Assembly (NCBI GenBank): GCA_030638625.1
Contig: DAOWEE010000291.1
Coordinates: 1-10,264 of the forward strand
Source of the DNA: Methanosarcinales archaeon
Lineage (GTDB): Archaea; Halobacteriota; Methanosarcinia; Methanosarcinales; Methanocomedenaceae
Direction: 5' to 3'
Length of the DNA stretch: 10,264 nt
Shown one piece after another: positions 1 through 6,402 of this stretch. Positions within the stretch are counted from its first letter, which is position 1; every line of letters begins with the position of its first letter. Position numbers and translations under genes: made by a program. The notes beneath the pieces were generated by a model that was not told the origin of the DNA, did not search any database, and saw nothing but the letters and a program-made list of their open reading frames with translations.

Positions 1-1742
1 AGGCTGACCTTCCTGTCGTTAGCCATTTTTTCAACAATATGGTACGTCTCAGGATGAATAGCAGAATTATCAAGCGGGTTAGAACTGCCCCGTATTCTTA
101 AAAAACCGGCACATTGCTCAAATGTTCTTGGACCCAGTTTGGACACCCTATTGAGCTCCTTTCTGCTCTTGAAAGAGCCGTTTTCACTCCTGTATCGTAC
201 GATATTCTCAGCAATTGCTCTTTTGATACCTGCCACATATGACAGCAATTCAACTGAGGCAGTATTGAGCTCGACACCCACATAGTTGACACAGGATTCA
301 ACTGTCATATCAAGGAATCTCTTTAATTCTTTCTGGTCAATATCATGCTGGTACTGGCCTACACCTATTGATTTAGGATCGATTTTAACTAATTCCGCAA
401 GTGGGTCCTGGAGTCTTCTGGCAATACTTATGGCACCCCTGACCGTAATGTCCAAATCAGGGAACTCCTTAATAGCATTTTCAGATGCAGAATAAACCGA
501 CGCTCCTGCCTCACTGACCACAATTGATTTTACGTTGAGGTTGTGCCTGTTTATAACATCCCTTACAAAAACATCGGTTTCCTTTGAAGCAGTACCGTTT
601 CCAATCGAGATGAGCTCGACTTCATATTGTTCAATAAATCCCAGGAGAATTCTTTCGGCCTCATCCCCTCTTTTCTGAGGTTCATGGGGAAAGATTGCGT
701 TATATTTCTTAAAATCGCCTTTTTGGTCGATTACGGCAACCTTACATCCTGATCTGAAACCAGGGTCTATACCCATTATTATCCTGCCGCCTGCAGGAGG
801 GGATATAAGCAGATTTCTCAGGTTCTTTGAAAATACGTTTATGGCCTCTTTTTCAGCTCCCTCCATCTTGAGGTTGAATACTTCTTTTTCAATGGAAGGG
901 AATATCAGTCTCTTAAAACTATCTTTTACTGAAACCTTTAGCTCTGTGTTGAATAAAAAGTCATTGCTTTTGACAATCTTTGACTCAATAAGAGCTATTA
1001 TGTGCTCTTCATCAACCTCAATCTTCCAGGTGAGTACATCCTCTGATGCTCCCCGTCTGATTGCAAGCATCCTGTGTGATGGTGATCTGTGTATTAATTC
1101 CGAAAATTCATAATAGTTCTGGAACTTGGAATGTTTTTCAATCCAGTCCTTCTTTGCTTTTGAGGATATACGACCCCTTTTCTGAACATTATTCCTTACC
1201 AATCTTCGAATAAACGCGTTGTTTGATATCGTCTCAGCTATAATATCCAGAGCACCGGTCAGGGCATCATCGTATGTCTGTACACCTTTTTTAGGGTCGA
1301 TATATTTTGAGATGATTGATTTTTTTGTCCCGGATATATTGTGCTGAAGGTATATCAGATCAGCAAGCGGCTCAAGACCCTTTTCTCTTGCAATAGTAGC
1401 ACGTGTCCTTTTCCTGGGCTTGAAAGGGAGATACATGGCCTCAAGCATGTTTTTGTCAGTACAGGCAAGGATATTTTGCTTAAGTCCAGCTGTTAGTTTA
1501 TCCTGCCCCTCAATTGTCTTTAAAATGGTTTTTTTTCTTTTTTCAAGCTCATTATAGTATTCAAGTTTTTCAGATAGGAGGCGGATAACAGTCTCATCCA
1601 GGCCGTGAGTCTTCTCTTTTCGGTACCGTGCAATAAAAGGTATGGTTGCCCCATCTTCAAACAGTTCAACGGTATTTTTAACTGAAAAGTCATTTAATTC
1701 AAGGTCTTTTGCGATATTACTGATAATAAATTGTGTACTCAT
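1..1742 (-). CDS. tex: Tex-like S1 RNA-binding transcription accessory protein, 3' end cut by window edge
   Basis: The frame is open without a stop from the ATG at 1742-1740 to the left edge, giving about 580 residues. The family is usually 700-780 residues, so essentially only the C-terminal S1 RNA-binding domain should lie outside. The N-terminus has the Tex signature ATIPFIARYRKEKTHGLDE near residues 27-45. A YqgF/RNase H-like domain begins near residue 320 with GIDPGFRSG. A helix-hairpin-helix region near residues 480-540 carries GVGQYQHDI, VGVELNTAS and SKLGPRTFEQCAGFLRI. Tex proteins bind nucleic acid and act on transcription complexes in the cytoplasm; the role in archaea is poorly defined. 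An in-frame stop lies at 1758-1760 on the upstream side with no ATG between, which fixes the start. It is divergent from the tRNA and everything to its right, so it forms a separate unit. The family call is secure. Confidence 0.95.
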   Translation of the reverse strand, partial: MSTQFIISNIAKDLELNDFSVKNTVELFEDGATIPFIARYRKEKTHGLDETVIRLLSEKLEYYNELEKRKKTILKTIEGQDKLTAGLKQNILACTDKNMLEAMYLPFKPRKRTRATIAREKGLEPLADLIYLQHNISGTKKSIISKYIDPKKGVQTYDDALTGALDIIAETISNNAFIRRLVRNNVQKRGRISSKAKKDWIEKHSKFQNYYEFSELIHRSPSHRMLAIRRGASEDVLTWKIEVDEEHIIALIESKIVKSNDFLFNTELKVSVKDSFKRLIFPSIEKEVFNLKMEGAEKEAINVFSKNLRNLLISPPAGGRIIMGIDPGFRSGCKVAVIDQKGDFKKYNAIFPHEPQKRGDEAERILLGFIEQYEVELISIGNGTASKETDVFVRDVINRHNLNVKSIVVSEAGASVYSASENAIKEFPDLDITVRGAISIARRLQDPLAELVKIDPKSIGVGQYQHDIDQKELKRFLDMTVESCVNYVGVELNTASVELLSYVAGIKRAIAENIVRYRSENGSFKSRKELNRVSKLGPRTFEQCAGFLRIRGSSNPLDNSAIHPETYHIVEKMANDRKVS

Positions 1743-1758
1743 CCGGCCTAACCTGCAT

Positions 1759-1770
1759 TAAATAAATAAT
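1759..1770 (-). promoter_or_regulatory. candidate TATA box for tex
   Basis: Read on the minus strand this is TTATTTATTTAA, an AT-only stretch whose centre lies about 25 bases before the A of the tex ATG. With usual archaeal TATA-to-start spacing, transcription would begin at or next to the start codon, so the tex message may be leaderless or nearly so. This is inferred from spacing alone. Confidence 0.35.
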
Positions 1771-1879
1771 GTTTTTGAAAAAAATTCCGCGTTTTCTTAT
1801 TCTTCAATTGTGGAAGTACTTTCATCCATGAGTTACCTGTTTTTATAGATTGTTATTTTTTATAGAGGTCCTGGCATTG

Positions 1880-2040
1880 ATTTGCATATACGTACGGGTC
1901 ACTACAAAAAGCAGGCACTGGCCCGCACACTGCAATGTCGCGTGGTGGAATGAAATTGAAAGGTGGGGCGGGCTCGTCGGTGAGGTCGGGCAGGGTTTTG
2001 GGATATATCTGCTGAGGTGACCCTGGATATGCAAGACTGT
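1880..2040. other. GC-rich island in the tex/tRNA intergenic region, possible ncRNA
   Basis: The roughly 375 bases between tex and the tRNA contain no convincing gene. The flanks are AT-rich, but the stretch from about 1915 to 1995 is clearly GC-rich. It contains one visible long-range complement: GGCCCGC at 1920-1926 can pair with GCGGGCT at 1968-1974 (six Watson-Crick pairs plus one G:U). A TATA-like GCATATAC sits just before it, near 1884-1891. GC-rich islands in AT-rich archaeal spacers are often structured RNAs, but I recognise no SRP RNA, RNase P RNA, C/D or H/ACA signature. A minus-strand 63-codon open frame (1843-2034) is rich in Pro, Ser and His and looks like chance. Confidence 0.2.
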
Positions 2041-2080
2041 TGAATTTAATTGATACCGAAGGCTTTATGACTAATAGTAG

Positions 2081-2090
2081 CTATTTAAAG
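2081..2090 (+). promoter_or_regulatory. TATA box for the initiator tRNA
   Basis: CTATTTAAAG is a good match to an archaeal TATA element. It lies about 33 bases before the first base of the tRNA, which fits transcription starting a few bases upstream of the mature 5' end. The tRNA therefore appears to have its own promoter. Confidence 0.6.
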
Positions 2091-2118
2091 CCCTTACCCA
2101 TCCGTATTTTATCACAGT

Positions 2119-2193
2119 AGCGGGGTGGGGTAGTCAGGAAATCCCGACGGGCTCATAACCCGTAGATCCATGGTTCGAATCCATGCCCCGCTA
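2119..2193 (+). tRNA. initiator tRNA-Met (CAT)
   Basis: A complete cloverleaf folds. The acceptor stem pairs AGCGGGG (2119-2125) with CCCCGCT (2186-2192), with discriminator A at 2193. The anticodon stem pairs ACGGG (2147-2151) with CCCGT (2159-2163) around loop CTCATAA, anticodon CAT at 2154-2156. The T arm pairs CATGG (2169-2173) with CCATG (2181-2185) around TTCGAAT. Two features mark it as the initiator rather than elongator Met or Ile2: the A1:U72 first pair and three consecutive G:C pairs next to the anticodon loop, the known archaeal initiator signature. The CCA end is not encoded. There is no intron. It charges methionine for translation start. Confidence 0.95.
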
Positions 2194-2194
2194 T

Positions 2195-2205
2195 CTTTTT
2201 TATTT
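2195..2205 (+). terminator. oligo-T terminator after tRNA-Met
   Basis: A run of six T (2196-2201) followed by ATTT begins three bases after the mature tRNA 3' end. Archaeal RNA polymerase stops at such T-runs without needing a hairpin, so this probably ends the tRNA transcript. Confidence 0.55.
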
Positions 2206-2271
2206 ATCCTTGATTCCGCAGTTAATTTTATTTCACAGTTATGTTTGTAGAAATATTTTTAAACGTATAGG

Positions 2272-2285
2272 AAAGTATATACTTT
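2272..2285 (+). promoter_or_regulatory. palindromic TATA element before the CNNM-like gene
   Basis: AAAGTATATACTTT is a perfect 14-base palindrome with a TATA core. It probably serves as the promoter of the downstream membrane protein gene, placing the transcript start near 2305. Being symmetrical, it might also be bound by a dimeric regulator overlapping the promoter, but no second copy was found to support that. Confidence 0.5.
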
Positions 2286-2312
2286 TCTGTAGGCTTAGAA
2301 AATGCAAACGAA

Positions 2313-3419
2313 GTGCGCATTTTCTTGACCCCTTCAAACCTATTAACATCTGGAGTTAACATAGAATTGATTGACCTTACAACATTGATTGAATTAATCG
2401 TAGTCATAATCCTGGTAAGTCTTTCGGCCTTTTTTTCATCTTCCGAAACCGCTTTTATCGGAGTCAACCGTATAAAGATGCTCCATCTGGCAGAGACCGG
2501 GGATCGGCGAGCCAGGATAATTCATGACGAACTGCAGCATCCAGAGAAGTTCATAACAACCATACTCGTAGGTAATAATATCGTAAATGTAGCCTCCTCG
2601 GTGCTGGTCACAGTAATTGTGTTAAGATATTTCGGCAATGCTGCTATTGCCATAGCTACCGGAGTAATGACCGTGGTCATACTGGTATTCGGCGAAATTG
2701 TCCCGAAGACCTTTGCCACACGGCACGCTGATACCTATGCCCTTAGAATTGTCGGACTGCTGGAACTTCTGGCCAAACTATTATATCCACTGGTTCTGGT
2801 CCTTACAGAGATAACCAATGTTATGCTGCACGTATTTGGTGTCAAAGAAAAGATAAAGAATCCATTTATCACAGAAGACCAGATAAAACTCATTCTGAAA
2901 GTTGGGGTAGAAGAAGGCGTAATCAAACAACAGGAGAAGCAGTACATCCAGAACGTGCTGGATTTCAGTGATGAAAAGGCCAAGACGGCCATGACCTATA
3001 AGAGTCATATGGTTACGGTGGAGAATTCCGAGACCCTCATTGAAGCACTTGAAAAGATAAATGAGTCCGGGCATTCAAGGCTGCCTGTGTGGGAAAAACA
3101 TTTCGACAATGTAATTGGCATGATATTTGCCAAAGACCTGCTAAAATACCGTGATGATGAACTTGAAACCAAGACCGTTGAAGAGATACTGCGGCCGATA
3201 CTGGTAGTAAAAAATGACCGCAATATAGCTTCAATATTCAGGGAGCTGCAGTCAAAGAAGGTCCAGATAGCAGTTGTGGTGGATGAAGCTGAAAAAGTAG
3301 TTGGACTACTTTCCATCGAGGATATCCTTGAAGAGATAGTTGGCGAGATACTTGATGAATATGATATAGAGGGGATGAGTAACGGTATCCTGCCCAAACC
3401 TCAAAATAACAAGCATTAA
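2313..3419 (+). CDS. CNNM/CorB-family membrane protein (DUF21 plus CBS pair)
   Basis: This is a predicted integral membrane protein of the CNNM/CorB (old 'hemolysin C-like') family, whose members are linked to magnesium or other cation export. Residues from about 23 to 175 form the DUF21 domain, with hydrophobic segments near 23-42, 83-105, 108-128 and 143-170 and family motifs FSSSETAFIG (41-50), LVGNNIVN (85-92) and GEIVPKT (127-133). A CBS pair follows: the first at about 226-285 with SGHSRLPVW, the second at about 290-350 ending in LLSIEDILEEIVGEI. The protein ends right after the CBS pair, so the CorC_HlyC domain found at the C-terminus of many relatives is absent. The start is uncertain. 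GTG at 2313 fits the TATA box, whereas TTG at 2367, preceded by GGAG at 2352-2355, gives an N-terminus more typical of DUF21. It appears monocistronic. Confidence 0.88.
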   Translation: MRIFLTPSNLLTSGVNIELIDLTTLIELIVVIILVSLSAFFSSSETAFIGVNRIKMLHLAETGDRRARIIHDELQHPEKFITTILVGNNIVNVASSVLVTVIVLRYFGNAAIAIATGVMTVVILVFGEIVPKTFATRHADTYALRIVGLLELLAKLLYPLVLVLTEITNVMLHVFGVKEKIKNPFITEDQIKLILKVGVEEGVIKQQEKQYIQNVLDFSDEKAKTAMTYKSHMVTVENSETLIEALEKINESGHSRLPVWEKHFDNVIGMIFAKDLLKYRDDELETKTVEEILRPILVVKNDRNIASIFRELQSKKVQIAVVVDEAEKVVGLLSIEDILEEIVGEILDEYDIEGMSNGILPKPQNNKH

Positions 3420-3450
3420 CCGTCAACATTTCAATACGAAGTGAATAAAA

Positions 3451-3460
3451 AACTATTTAG
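3451..3460 (+). promoter_or_regulatory. promoter of the lipoate assembly operon
   Basis: AACTATTTAG, preceded by the purine-rich GAATAAAA, is a TATA-like element in the only sizeable gap before the operon. Its centre is about 42 bases before the first ATG (3497). The expected transcript start is near 3480-3485, leaving a short leader that contains AGGAG at 3483-3487. No operator-like repeat was found next to it. Confidence 0.5.
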
Positions 3461-3496
3461 GCAAACTCTCCCAAGTGGATTCAGGAGTCAGGTATC

Positions 3497-4291
3497 ATGT
3501 GGCGGTTTGTGGATGCAGGTTTAATAGACGGGGCATACAGCACTGCCCTATTTCATTCCATCGGGCGCCATGTGGGCTCTGGCGACAGCGATGAAACCAT
3601 ACTTTTCTGGAGGGTCAGGTATCCTACGCTGTACCTGGGTTATCACCAGTATGTGGAAGATGAGGTCCATGAAGACTATTGCCGGGAGCACAATATTGAT
3701 ATCGTGCGCAGGATACTGGGGGGAGGATGCGGATACTGTGACCGTGACCAGGTGCTGTTCTCGGTCATAGGCGCACAGGGCGGGATAATGCCGGGCAATG
3801 TCCAGGCGGCATACAATAAAGTGCTATCGGGCATGCTGGTGGCGCTTGTTACTCTTGGTCTGGAAGGTGAAGTTGACCCGGCCCGCAACGGCGTGTTCGT
3901 GCAGGGGCGTAAGATATCGGGCAATGCCCAGGGCCGGTTCGATGGTGCGGTAATGGTCAATGGCAGTTTTTTACTCGATTTTGATTTCGAGACAATGGAC
4001 CGTGTGCTAAAGCACCCTACCATGAACCTGCGGCCCAATGTGCAGATTGCCAGGGATGGTATGGTCACCCTGTCCGACCTGATGGAATTGCCATCAATTG
4101 ATGACATAAAACAGGCACTACGTTCAGGTTTTGAGGGGGTACTGGACATTAGTACTTATGATAACACCATATCAGATGAGGAAGGGAGGCTGGCTGTGGA
4201 GTTGACTTCGCAGTACTCATCAATGGAATGGACTTATCGTATGGACCATAAGAGGGAAAAAAGAAAAAAAAGTATAATGGACATAGGCTAA
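3497..4291 (+). CDS. lplA: lipoate/octanoate-protein ligase A-like protein 1
   Basis: A 264-residue member of the LplA/biotin-ligase fold, catalytic-domain only. Such enzymes activate lipoate or octanoate with ATP and transfer it to a lysine of a carrier protein; the separate LplB, encoded 25 bases downstream, normally completes the enzyme. The N-terminal MWRFVDAG with ETILFWR and PTLYLGYHQ, the RRILGGG loop (71-77) and KISGNA with the conserved active-site lysine (K139) are all present. The binding loop is unusual. The family normally reads RRxSGGGAVYHD, but here the serine is leucine and the following residues are CGYCD, introducing two cysteines. It also has a basic tail of about 16 residues after EWTYR, encoded by an A-rich run, that ligase 2 lacks. 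ATG at 3497 is preceded by AGGAG. It could be an octanoyltransferase-like variant; substrate is not readable from sequence. Confidence 0.85.
   Translation: MWRFVDAGLIDGAYSTALFHSIGRHVGSGDSDETILFWRVRYPTLYLGYHQYVEDEVHEDYCREHNIDIVRRILGGGCGYCDRDQVLFSVIGAQGGIMPGNVQAAYNKVLSGMLVALVTLGLEGEVDPARNGVFVQGRKISGNAQGRFDGAVMVNGSFLLDFDFETMDRVLKHPTMNLRPNVQIARDGMVTLSDLMELPSIDDIKQALRSGFEGVLDISTYDNTISDEEGRLAVELTSQYSSMEWTYRMDHKREKRKKSIMDIG
4271..4280 (+). promoter_or_regulatory. candidate internal promoter before lplB
   Basis: AGTATAATGG follows an A-rich tract near the end of the first ligase gene. The TATA-like core is about 42 bases before the lplB ATG, the same distance as between the operon promoter and its first ATG. 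Transcription would start just before the AAGGAG site at 4303-4308. The A-rich stretch encodes a basic tail, so composition alone could explain the match. Confidence 0.3.
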
Positions 4292-4316
4292 TTAAACTGA
4301 AAAAGGAGAGAATATT

Positions 4317-4610
4317 ATGGTATTAGAGGATTTTCTTAAAGGCATCCATAAGTCAAAGGGCGGAGTTATCCGCTCTTTTTTAAAAGTGGATGGAGGAACC
4401 ATTACAGACATCACATTTTCAGGCGATTTTTTCATGTTCCCTGAAGATGCAATTGATAGTATCGAGGAAGGATTGAAAGGCACGGCTGCTAACAATGAAG
4501 CAGTCCTATCTGCAGTAGAACAAGTATATGGATCAAAACAGATACAGTCCCCTGGCACAACTCCAGAGGATTTTACCATTTCAATCATGCAGGCAGTAGG
4601 AGGCGAGTAG
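4317..4610 (+). CDS. lplB: lipoate-protein ligase small subunit LplB
   Basis: A 97-residue protein matching the stand-alone form of the LplA C-terminal domain (Lip_prot_lig_C type). The pattern GGVIRSFLKVDGG, then ITFSGDFFMFPEDA, then a helix IDSIEEGLKG is characteristic; the phrase 'SGDFF-x-P-E' is a hallmark of this domain. In archaea with split ligases, LplB is needed by LplA for the adenylate-forming step. It lies between two LplA-like catalytic proteins, and only one copy is present, so it may serve both. Its ATG has an AAGGAG site at 4303-4308, and its stop codon directly abuts the ATG of ligase 2, which implies translational coupling. Length is normal for the stand-alone subunit. Confidence 0.85.
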   Translation: MVLEDFLKGIHKSKGGVIRSFLKVDGGTITDITFSGDFFMFPEDAIDSIEEGLKGTAANNEAVLSAVEQVYGSKQIQSPGTTPEDFTISIMQAVGGE

Positions 4611-5357
4611 ATGGAGCAATGGAGGTTCATTGATTTCGGGAAGTTGGATATAAGGGATATGATGGCCAAGAACGAGGCCATACACCGTCTCGATGAGGGC
4701 AATACCCTGTTCTTCTGGGCACCTACCAAATCTATCATCCTGGGCTATTTCCAGAAAGCAGCGGTGGAACTTGACCTTGAGAAGTGTAAAGATTATACTC
4801 TTGTCAGGCGCACAAGCGGCGGCGGTATTGCATTTTCAGATGACCTTGACAGGCAGATAAACTATGGAGTAGTCGGAACCATAGATGACGACAAGTTCCC
4901 GCTGGATATTGTGGAATCATACAAGCAGATCTGCGGTATTCTTATCGATACCTTGAAAGAGTACGGGCTGAACGCAGGTTTTCGCCCCATCAATGATGTG
5001 ACAGTGGATAATAAAAAGATATCGGGCAATGCCATGACCCGGCGGGACAACAAGACCCTTCAGCACGGCACCCTATTGCTGGACTTCGATATTAAGGAAA
5101 TGCTGCGCATTTCCAACATTCCCAAAGAGAAGTACATGGACAAACAAATTAAGTCCATAGAACAGGGCATGACCTGGATGGACAGGGAACTGGGGTATCA
5201 GCTGGACATGGAAGAGGTCAAAGGTAAGATACGGAAGAACTTCGAGAGACGGTTCGGCATTGAATTGATCGAGTCGACCCTGTCCGGGAAGGAAGAAGCC
5301 CTTGTTCAGGAACTGCTGCCAAAATACTATTCTGACGAATGGACGTACAAGCGATAA
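4611..5357 (+). CDS. lplA: lipoate/octanoate-protein ligase A-like protein 2
   Basis: A 248-residue LplA-fold catalytic protein, the second in the operon. It starts MEQWRFIDFG and has TLFFWAPTKSIILGYFQ, the loop RRTSGGG (66-72), and NKKISGNAM with the conserved lysine (K136), followed by GTLLLDFD. The loop is closer to the canonical RRxSGGG than in ligase 1, but the usual histidine after it is replaced (IAFSD). The two ligases share layout and the end motif EWTY but differ widely along their length, so the duplication is old rather than recent. ATG at 4611 directly follows the lplB stop and is served by AGGAGG at 4598-4603. Neighbours suggest it loads an octanoyl or lipoyl group onto one of the two GcvH-like carriers at the end of the operon. 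Confidence 0.87.
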   Translation: MEQWRFIDFGKLDIRDMMAKNEAIHRLDEGNTLFFWAPTKSIILGYFQKAAVELDLEKCKDYTLVRRTSGGGIAFSDDLDRQINYGVVGTIDDDKFPLDIVESYKQICGILIDTLKEYGLNAGFRPINDVTVDNKKISGNAMTRRDNKTLQHGTLLLDFDIKEMLRISNIPKEKYMDKQIKSIEQGMTWMDRELGYQLDMEEVKGKIRKNFERRFGIELIESTLSGKEEALVQELLPKYYSDEWTYKR

Positions 5358-5364
5358 GGAGGAA

Positions 5365-6402
5365 TTGGAGGTTAGAGAGTTCGATCTGGAGCAGATAGTG
5401 CCCCTGCAATTGCGTAACCGGATGGAGGGTGCAAGGACCCGCACCATCGCACGGTCTGGCAAACGGTTGAACTTCTACATCACATCCAACCTTTTCCCTT
5501 CCATTTCCATCACTGGTAGCCAATGCAGTCTTCACTGTAAACACTGCGGTGGAAAACTGCTGGAACGGCTCATACCCTGTATGACGCCGGACGACCTGGT
5601 GTCTACTGCACTGGCGGCAGAGGCGCAGGGTGCAAAGGGGATACTTGTAACCGGGGGTTGTGATTCAATTGGCAAGGTACATGTTCCTGCCATGGCCGCT
5701 GCCATTGCCACCATCAAGGAGCGAACAGGGCTGAGCGTGATAGCCCATACAGGTTTCATAACGCCAGACGAGGCCGGGTTGTTGCGGGATTCCGGGTTGG
5801 ACGGCGTGGGTTTTGATGTAGTGGGTAATATGGCCGCTGCCCGTGAAGTGTACGGTCTGGACCTTTCAGAGCAGGACTACATTTCAAGCCTGGATGCCCT
5901 CTCAGATGCAGGCATTATGTTGTTCCCCCACGTTTGTGTGGGACTGAATGCAGGCCGTGCAGGTGGTGAACTCCGTGCCCTTGAGATGATTCGGGGGCAC
6001 AAGGTGAGTACTGTGGTGATAACCGGCCTGATGCCGCTGGAAGGCACCCCTTTCTCAGGCGCCAAACCTGACCCTCTGGACTTTGCCAGGGTGATAACAT
6101 CCGCAGTGAAACAATTTCCAGATACGCCCATAACTCTTGGCTGCGCCCGCTCATCTGGCCGGGACCGCGAACTTATCGACCACCTGGCCATTGAGAGCGG
6201 GGTCGAGAACATTGCCGTACCTACCAGGTACGCTGTGGAATATGCAGCACGTCACGAGTATTCCACAGGTTACTACGGCACCTGCTGCGGCCTGCCGCCT
6301 AGTGACGATACCAGGATTGCTACGCCCTTGTACGATACCAGGGCGGCTGCGCCATTGTTTGATGCCGGTAGCGCTGCGCCCCTGCACGGAGGCAGGACTT
6401 GA
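5365..6402 (+). CDS. lipS2: LipS2-like radical SAM protein, copy 1
   Basis: A 345-residue radical SAM protein with the cluster motif CSLHCKHC (C54, C58, C61). It resembles the 'biotin synthase homolog' group that includes archaeal LipS2, one of the two radical SAM enzymes that together replace LipA; LipS2 is reported to insert sulfur at C6 of the octanoyl group. Other landmarks are GILVTGGCDS, GLDGVGFDVVGN, LRALEMIRGHK, a late CARSSGRDR, and a CC pair (307-308) that also ends copy 2. After the CC pair comes an extra tail of 37 residues made partly of nine-residue repeats. The start is uncertain: TTG at 5365 is only two bases after AAGGAGG (5356-5362), while an upstream TTG at 5302 would overlap ligase 2. 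It overlaps the next gene by four bases. The radical SAM call is sure; LipS2 is well supported by context. Confidence 0.82.
   Translation: MEVREFDLEQIVPLQLRNRMEGARTRTIARSGKRLNFYITSNLFPSISITGSQCSLHCKHCGGKLLERLIPCMTPDDLVSTALAAEAQGAKGILVTGGCDSIGKVHVPAMAAAIATIKERTGLSVIAHTGFITPDEAGLLRDSGLDGVGFDVVGNMAAAREVYGLDLSEQDYISSLDALSDAGIMLFPHVCVGLNAGRAGGELRALEMIRGHKVSTVVITGLMPLEGTPFSGAKPDPLDFARVITSAVKQFPDTPITLGCARSSGRDRELIDHLAIESGVENIAVPTRYAVEYAARHEYSTGYYGTCCGLPPSDDTRIATPLYDTRAAAPLFDAGSAAPLHGGRT
6304..6384 (+). repeat. three tandem 27-base imperfect repeats in the 3' end of LipS2-like copy 1
   Basis: Three in-frame units begin at 6304, 6331 and 6358. Each encodes nine residues of the form x-D-(T/A)-(R/G)-x-A-x-P-L, read as DDTRIATPL, YDTRAAAPL and FDAGSAAPL. 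Units one and two share GATACCAGG and all end in a GC(C/A)(C/T)TG-type string. The units extend the protein past the CC motif where the paralog nearly ends. This looks like slippage-type expansion rather than a conserved domain. Confidence 0.75.

Noticed and set aside
1843..2034. A 63-codon minus-strand open frame in the tex/tRNA spacer
   Set aside because: Composition is odd (Pro, Ser, His rich), it has no recognisable motif, and it spans the GC-rich island and its AT-rich flank without any change in coding character.
2119..2193. tRNA as an attachment site for an integrated element
   Set aside because: No repeat of the tRNA 3' end, integrase or other mobile gene is visible in the window.
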